A DNA stretch of 6,493 nt from Verrucomicrobiota bacterium. Lineage in GTDB: Bacteria > Verrucomicrobiota > Verrucomicrobiia > Limisphaerales > J093. The stretch spans positions 1 to 6,493 of the forward strand of contig RFJD01000451.1 of assembly GCA_003695015.1 (NCBI GenBank). Reading direction: 5' to 3'. A program made the translations under genes and the position numbers. The notes under the pieces are model-generated. The model saw only the letters and a list, made by a program, of their open reading frames with translations. It made no database searches and was not told where the DNA came from. This document shows, piece by piece, positions 6,001-6,493 of the stretch; within the stretch, counting starts at the first letter, position 1, and the number at the start of each line of letters is the position of its first letter.

Positions 6001-6493
6001 GAACGGGACGCTGGCGCAAGCCAGGGCGATTGAGCTCAACGGCGTCATCACTGGCGCCACCATTTGTCCTTCCGGCGATGTGGACTTCTATCGGATCGAG
6101 CTGGAAGAGGCGGGACGGCTCCAAATCGATCTGCGCAACATGCTCCCCACCATGCGTGGCGCTTTGGATCTCTACAACGCGGACCTCGACTGGATTGGGG
6201 TGTATCAAACGGCGATCAACGGCGGCGACCCGGTTCCGCTCACCTATGACGCCGCGGGTCCCGGGGTGTTTTTCGTGCGCGTGAAAAATGCGGTGGAAGC
6301 GGCGACCCCGCAACCGTACGAGTTGGCCACGAGCTTCACGCCGGTTCGGGATCCGTACGAACCGAACAACCAGCCGGCCGACGCCACCCTGCTGCCGGAG
6401 TCCAGCATCCAAGCCCACCTCTTCCCGCGAGGGGAGGAGGACTGGTATCGCTTCCACCTGCCGGAGGGCGGGACGGTCCACATCGCGTTGACC
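2..6493 (+). CDS. Interior segment of a giant modular PPC/PKD-repeat extracellular protein (open at both ends)
   Basis: A single frame is open for 2164 codons across the window, with neither start nor stop, so the full protein is larger than this roughly 240 kDa segment. It consists of PPC-like beta-sandwich domains (E-P-N start, G-D-x-D-W-Y hairpin, Y-Y-[LIV]-R-[VI]-R near the end, closing Y-T-L-T-V strand) and three PKD/Ig-like domains (D-x-D-G, Y-E-W, D-I-D-G, G-x-H-x-I). PPC and PKD domains are known mainly from secreted or surface proteins, often beside proteases or other hydrolases, where they aid binding, spacing or secretion. No catalytic domain, signal peptide, transmembrane segment, dockerin or sorting motif is visible. 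The protein is acidic, poor in lysine, and only four cysteines were seen. The reading frame is supported by unbroken domain homology from end to end. A structural rod, adhesin or the repeat part of a large secreted enzyme are all possible; the specific role is unknown. Confidence 0.95.
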   Translation, partial: MTDAGQQASEGAYTFRTVFVAAPDSGEPNDRIGQASLIRTSAVSGRIFPRGDQDFHRVYVDADSDLRLELRTPPDMRGQLDLYNPDFGWMGAYVTAANAGDTVHLDRHITAAGFYYLRVRDADGQAHVDEYTLTVTGAMPGHVPVETPVSSEVEGNDNYSQANRISLGASVTGTIQAAGDRDFFTFVPDQVGQVTIAMESAPAARRLRMRLYNDSGTHLMTAQAGLVGGLFQMVFDVTSPDRYYLVVEDQDGEASAETYRFATSIVPVPDPFEPNDDYGDRRPMGEVNRVEAWMFPAGDSDWYQITVSSPGEVEAVLSNLPENITPRIDLFDLSKQHLAGQSGAPGTDLHLRYTVAEPGVYLLVVRDARGNESTQPYTLTVLGADFTYQAPTVSIVSIAPGAIVAGNTVSFQGAGTDADGTVVGYEWTSDIDGLLSTEASFSTSSLSVGTHTISLRVRDDDGIWSTKVTELLYVGSAISEEAEPNHSFFLANEIALNQPVTAKIETSGDEDYFKVYVPGPGRLVAEASNVPTNLRLGIELYNRYWDWLGIYGSAAAVGDNIDLTYDVTEAGWVFLRVRDTQGQANPDFTYTLTVSFHPVSDPFEPNQDLQHAALLPSESVEGLFFPRGDEDWYRVWVPDGGVLAAQVTSVPPGVRAGIDLYGPDREWLGRYQAAVNAGDPVSATAPEAPHAGFYYIRVRTLDGIDWEDTYSLSVTGAQPGYEPGFLPVTAEQEPNDAISLATDLAAGTPVQGHLQPADDADWYRFEVVTPGIIHLGWLVPGNVRGDMRLYRNDGTQLAARVASNPGDPVAFDAHLVEPGFYHLRLRAADGGVESPESYTLTLTTTPVVDVNEPNNRFQDAARMTVLNRAEAYLFPVGDEDWYRVHAQIGSLLRVSVGDVPPAIRPQIEIYDHDGKRLAAKLASNDGQELSLDYEVPATDDYSIRIRDVGNDSFSAEPYTLVIDGAVFDSYVPLAVIDSIEPNPAPPNTPVTLIGHGGDADGEIAGYEWRSSIDGVFSISQVAETLSLSTGVHTIWFRVKDDAGNWSPAVSARLYFGVAAPAEIEPNDVAGAATPMSLDTQYTGDMGRAGDEDWFRVHAPQTGRLTFQVTNPIGSPMRAKVEAYTRDLEWSGVYVTASNDGDPVALVWDLWEPGDYFFRVRDAGNRADGVYAATASFIPVPDPFEPNGAFASAKPIDSDAQVQGWIFPRNDEDWYEVTLPTAGSLRLSLTDVPADLQMGIDVYDADHRWLGVYRTANNAGDDVRLTFDVASPGTYYCRIRAANGGINPTDPYTFSTEFIPTPDLAEPNADALHARWITASPVEGYIFPRGDEDWYRLYVPNGQSLEITADPVPANLRLELTLYNANIDWMGVYPSAKADGDPVTLNLPEAGGVYYLRVRDLDNDHAAGEPYWLSVSGADFDYTPPATPLAAEAEPNNSFPAANFIGTEPVTGVLGGDEDWYRFTVSQPSVVVVQLAVSARHRSLIQVYNGQREQLAAREAENKGDPSRLEFLLALAGEYYLRVSDADGASSEDAYTLDLDLIPAVDANEPNNGYGAATPLVSGTATEGLIFPVGDEDWFSVEVVEPATLMLDLSNVPSNLDMRLYLYDPNGEELLRYDAMHGGDPIHVRRDIEVPGRYGVRVLDRGGDAYALEPYTLTATLVPIADANEPNDSWHEATLLAAANQVMGRIQPVGDADWYRFEVSEPGPVRIQISQTGGINPWLGLYDDSRRELMVKRARNVGDVLELRYDVPSADTYYLLVADDGNDQTSTEGYVVTILGGAFNVRHPMVVASPVFEPNPVQAGQGARLAATAMDEDGFVTAYEWTSDIDGYLGGGNPLDTPALSEGIHHICVRARDEMGQWSGWVEKRLVVAPSLLPESEYNNDASSPMPVPPDQWVVGHINPQGDEDWFKIYVTSCGRVQLLVDAVPPSMRAGVEVFGENGEWLGLSTSARNDGDWIDLGFHANPGWYLVRVRDMDNEPQSGAYAFRWGLEIGADMHEPNGTLAQARAIELNGVITGATICPSGDVDFYRIELEEAGRLQIDLRNMLPTMRGALDLYNADLDWIGVYQTAINGGDPVPLTYDAAGPGVFFVRVKNAVEAATPQPYELATSFTPVRDPYEPNNQPADATLLPESSIQAHLFPRGEEDWYRFHLPEGGTVHIALT
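80..412 (+). repeat. PPC-like unit A (follower, W-block)
   Basis: Residues 27-137. It opens with D-S-G-E-P-N-D and carries F-P-R-G-D-Q-D-F at about 48-55, where Phe replaces the usual Trp. The G-W-M-G-A-Y motif has its Trp at residue 89. A Y-Y-L-R-V-R strand and a closing Y-T-L-T-V-T-G follow. It is the last unit of its block and leads into a 16-residue linker. Confidence 0.88.
413..460 (+). other. 16-residue Pro-rich inter-block linker 1 (A to B)
   Basis: Residues 138-153, rich in Pro, Val and Glu/Ser. It starts A-M-P-G and ends just before the E-V-E-G-N-D start of unit B. Linkers of exactly this length recur between units E/F and J/K, always where a W-block meets an L-block. Confidence 0.75.
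461..796 (+). repeat. PPC-like unit B (initiator, L-block; divergent)
   Basis: Residues 154-265. It is a block-first unit: the N-terminus is E-V-E-G-N-D (the preceding Glu is residue 152), so Gly replaces the Pro of E-P-N-D. The hairpin reads G-D-R-D-F-F (Asp180, Asp182), with Phe instead of Trp. The mid-domain W-x-G motif is absent and the usual G-D-P-V segment is replaced by a Gly-rich V-G-G stretch. It retains R-Y-Y-L-V-V near the end. This is one of the most divergent units, so the family call rests partly on position and spacing. Confidence 0.78.
818..1150 (+). repeat. PPC-like unit C (follower, L-block)
   Basis: Residues 273-383. It begins D-P-F-E-P-N-D and has F-P-A-G-D-S-D-W-Y (Asp299, Asp301, Trp302). 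The mid-domain segment is Q-H-L-A-G instead of a Trp motif. It closes with Y-T-L-T-V-L-G-A and passes directly into PKD1. Its D-P-F-E linker resembles those of W-blocks, the only such exception among L-block followers. Confidence 0.9.
1169..1426 (+). repeat. PKD/Ig-like domain 1
   Basis: Residues 390-475. It shows the D-A-D-G turn (Asp417, Asp419, Gly420), Y-E-W (425-427), S-D-I-D-G (429-433), then L-S-V-G-T-H-T-I and L-R-V-R-D-D-D-G-x-W-S. These are hallmarks of bacterial PKD-type Ig-like beta-sandwiches in secreted proteins. It sits between unit C, the end of an L-block, and unit D, the start of a W-block, with a 7-residue linker on its C-terminal side. Confidence 0.88.
1448..1789 (+). repeat. 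PPC-like unit D (initiator, W-block)
   Basis: Residues 483-596. It starts E-A-E-P-N-H, the block-first signature. The hairpin is G-D-E-D-Y-F (Asp509, Asp511), with Tyr in place of Trp and no preceding F-P. The mid-domain motif is D-W-L-G-I-Y (Trp547). A F-L-R-V-R-D strand and a Y-T-L-T-V-S-F ending precede a 7-residue linker into unit E. Confidence 0.9.
1811..2149 (+). repeat. PPC-like unit E (follower, W-block)
   Basis: Residues 604-716. It begins D-P-F-E-P-N-Q and has the canonical F-P-R-G-D-E-D-W-Y hairpin (Asp629, Asp631, Trp632). E-W-L-G-R-Y has its Trp at 667. Y-Y-I-R-V-R and Y-S-L-S-V-T-G-A end the unit. It is the last unit of its block, followed by a 16-residue linker. Confidence 0.92.
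2150..2197 (+). other. 16-residue Pro-rich inter-block linker 2 (E to F)
   Basis: Residues 717-732. It begins A-Q-P-G and ends with T-A-E-Q ahead of E-P-N-D. Its length is identical to the A/B and J/K linkers, and its A-x-P-G start matches the A/B linker. Confidence 0.78.
2198..2533 (+). repeat. PPC-like unit F (initiator, L-block)
   Basis: Residues 733-844. The block-first signature is E-Q-E-P-N-D. The hairpin reads D-D-A-D-W-Y (Asp759, Asp761, Trp762), with Asp replacing the usual Gly. The mid-domain segment is T-Q-L-A-A-R followed by N-P-G-D-P-V. Y-H-L-R-L-R and Y-T-L-T-L-T close it, with a 7-residue linker to unit G. Confidence 0.9.
2555..2893 (+). repeat. PPC-like unit G (follower, L-block)
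   Basis: Residues 852-964. It starts D-V-N-E-P-N-N and carries F-P-V-G-D-E-D-W-Y (Asp878, Asp880, Trp881). K-R-L-A-A-K replaces the Trp motif. Y-S-I-R-I-R-D and Y-T-L-V-I-D-G-A finish the unit, which runs into PKD2. Confidence 0.9.
2912..3169 (+). repeat. PKD/Ig-like domain 2
   Basis: Residues 971-1056, the same length as PKD1. D-A-D-G (Asp998, Asp1000, Gly1001), Y-E-W (1006-1008), S-S-I-D-G (1010-1014), L-S-T-G-V-H-T-I and F-R-V-K-D-D-A-G-N-W-S align position by position with PKD1. An internal E-P-N-P near the N-terminus belongs to the PKD strand and is not a PPC start. Confidence 0.88.
3191..3529 (+). repeat. PPC-like unit H (initiator, W-block)
   Basis: Residues 1064-1176. The signature is E-I-E-P-N-D. 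The hairpin G-D-E-D-W-F has Asp1090, Asp1092 and Trp1093. The W motif is E-W-S-G-V-Y (Trp1129), with Ser at the usually hydrophobic position. F-F-R-V-R-D follows. The last strand is degenerate (V-Y-A-A-T-A-S-F), keeping the Tyr and the fixed spacing to the next unit. Confidence 0.88.
3551..3892 (+). repeat. PPC-like unit I (follower, W-block)
   Basis: Residues 1184-1297. It begins D-P-F-E-P-N-G. The hairpin reads F-P-R-N-D-E-D-W-Y (Asn1209 replaces Gly; Asp1210, Asp1212, Trp1213). R-W-L-G-V-Y has Trp1248. Y-Y-C-R-I-R contains Cys1276, one of only four cysteines seen. It is the middle member of a three-unit block. Confidence 0.9.
3914..4249 (+). repeat. PPC-like unit J (follower, W-block)
   Basis: Residues 1305-1416. 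It starts D-L-A-E-P-N-A-D and has F-P-R-G-D-E-D-W-Y (Asp1330, Asp1332, Trp1333). The motif D-W-M-G-V-Y has Trp1368. Y-Y-L-R-V-R-D and Y-W-L-S-V-S-G-A close the unit ahead of a 16-residue linker. It resembles unit E, the corresponding block-final unit of the previous super-repeat. Confidence 0.92.
4250..4297 (+). other. 16-residue Pro-rich inter-block linker 3 (J to K)
   Basis: Residues 1417-1432. It contains T-P-P-A-T-P and ends A-A-E-A before E-P-N-N. The length equals that of the two earlier inter-block linkers. The A-D-F start resembles the lead-in to PKD1, hinting that linker and PKD sit at equivalent junctions. Confidence 0.78.
4298..4621 (+). repeat. PPC-like unit K (initiator, L-block; shortest)
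   Basis: Residues 1433-1540, at 108 residues the shortest complete unit. The signature is E-A-E-P-N-N. The hairpin G-D-E-D-W-Y has Asp1456, Asp1458 and Trp1459. The mid-domain segment is E-Q-L-A-A-R followed by N-K-G-D-P. Y-Y-L-R-V-S-D and Y-T-L-D-L-D-L end the unit. Confidence 0.9.
4643..4981 (+). repeat. PPC-like unit L (follower, L-block)
   Basis: Residues 1548-1660. It begins D-A-N-E-P-N-N and carries F-P-V-G-D-E-D-W-F (Asp1574, Asp1576, Trp1577). The mid-domain is Y-D-P-N-G-E-E-L, the common PPC hairpin form, without a Trp motif. Y-G-V-R-V-L-D and Y-T-L-T-A-T-L finish it. Confidence 0.9.
5003..5338 (+). repeat. PPC-like unit M (follower, L-block)
   Basis: Residues 1668-1779. It starts D-A-N-E-P-N-D. 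The hairpin Q-P-V-G-D-A-D-W-Y has Asp1694, Asp1696 and Trp1697. The mid-domain segment is R-E-L-M-V-K. Y-Y-L-L-V-A-D and Y-V-V-T-I-L-G-G lead directly into PKD3, as units C and G lead into PKD1 and PKD2. Confidence 0.9.
5357..5617 (+). repeat. PKD/Ig-like domain 3
   Basis: Residues 1786-1872, one residue longer than the other two copies. D-E-D-G (Asp1814, Asp1816, Gly1817), Y-E-W (1822-1824), S-D-I-D-G (1826-1830), L-S-E-G-I-H-H-I-C and V-R-A-R-D-E-M-G-Q-W-S are visible. Cys1851 is unique among the three PKD copies. The core Y-E-W-T-S-D-I-D-G is identical to PKD1 in protein, but the DNA differs at several codon third positions. Confidence 0.87.
5639..5974 (+). repeat. PPC-like unit N (initiator, W-block)
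   Basis: Residues 1880-1991. The E-x-E-P-N signature is altered to E-S-E-Y-N-N-D. The hairpin G-D-E-D-W-F has Asp1906, Asp1908 and Trp1909. Cys1917 follows in T-S-C-G. The W motif is E-W-L-G-L-S (Trp1944). Y-L-V-R-V-R-D and a modified last strand (Y-A-F-R-W) keep the fixed 14-residue spacing to the next Glu. Confidence 0.87.
5996..6337 (+). repeat. PPC-like unit O (follower, W-block)
   Basis: Residues 1999-2112. It begins D-M-H-E-P-N-G. The hairpin is divergent: I-C-P-S-G-D-V-D-F-Y (Cys2022, Asp2026, Asp2028, Phe2029). The motif D-W-I-G-V-Y has Trp2064, followed by N-G-G-D-P-V. F-F-V-R-V-K-N and Y-E-L-A-T-S-F close it. Confidence 0.88.
6359..6493 (+). repeat. PPC-like unit P (follower, truncated by window edge)
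   Basis: Residues 2120-2164, only the N-terminal third. It starts D-P-Y-E-P-N-N and has F-P-R-G-E-E-D-W-Y (Glu2145 replaces Asp; Asp2147, Trp2148). The F-P-R form is that of W-block followers (A, E, I, J), so its unseen mid-domain is expected to carry the W-x-G motif. Confidence 0.87.

Noticed and set aside
153..6284. Plus-strand ORFs in the other two frames (for example 153-662, 1279-1854, 5775-6284)
   Set aside because: Their proteins are rich in Arg, Pro, Ser and Thr or Gly, typical of out-of-frame reading of GC-rich DNA, and they lie entirely inside the main coding frame.
2..6493. Promoters, terminators, RNA genes, CRISPR or insertion sequences
   Set aside because: The window is coding from end to end. 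No direct DNA repeats of constant unit and spacer, tRNA-like folds or inverted terminal repeats were apparent; the repeats present are diverged protein-domain repeats.

Overview
The whole window is one protein-coding stretch. The + strand frame that starts at base 2 runs 2164 codons to base 6493 without a stop, so both ends of the gene lie outside the window. There is no intergenic DNA, start codon, RBS, terminator, RNA gene, mobile element or CRISPR array. The sequence is GC-rich with mostly G/C third positions. Giant secreted proteins built from PPC and PKD domains are common in Planctomycetota, Verrucomicrobiota and uncultured relatives, so a bacterium of that kind is plausible, but this is a low-confidence guess.

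The encoded protein (residue 1 = codon at base 2) is a long string of beta-sandwich modules. There are 15 complete PPC-like domains (bacterial pre-peptidase C-terminal family, about 108-114 residues each, called units A to O here). The tail of an earlier unit lies at the left edge, and the first 45 residues of unit P at the right edge. Three PKD/Ig-like domains of about 86 residues interrupt the string, after units C, G and M. No catalytic domain, signal peptide, membrane anchor or sorting signal is visible, so this is an interior segment of a giant extracellular or surface protein. Its function cannot be read from the window.

The modules follow a strict two-level order, which is the main result. 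Layout: (tail, A) - 16-aa linker - (B, C) - PKD1 - (D, E) - 16-aa linker - (F, G) - PKD2 - (H, I, J) - 16-aa linker - (K, L, M) - PKD3 - (N, O, P...). Each bracket is a block. The first unit of a block carries E-x-E-(P)-N at its N-terminus; every later unit carries D-x-x-E-P-N. Blocks following a PKD contain a W-[LMIS]-G motif in mid-domain ('W-blocks'); blocks preceding a PKD replace it with a Leu-based segment, often L-A-A ('L-blocks'). Linker lengths are fixed by type: 7 residues within a block, 16 between a W-block and an L-block, 7 after a PKD. Block size rises from 2 to 3 units after PKD2. The rule predicts what lies beyond both ends of the window and can be tested on flanking sequence.

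Four cysteines were seen in 2164 residues, three of them between PKD3 and unit O. Paired acidic motifs at each PPC N-terminus and in the following G-D-x-D-W hairpin resemble calcium ligands of clostridial collagenase PPC-type domains, suggesting a calcium-stiffened rod. Long antisense frames exist but are codon-aligned shadows of this gene.
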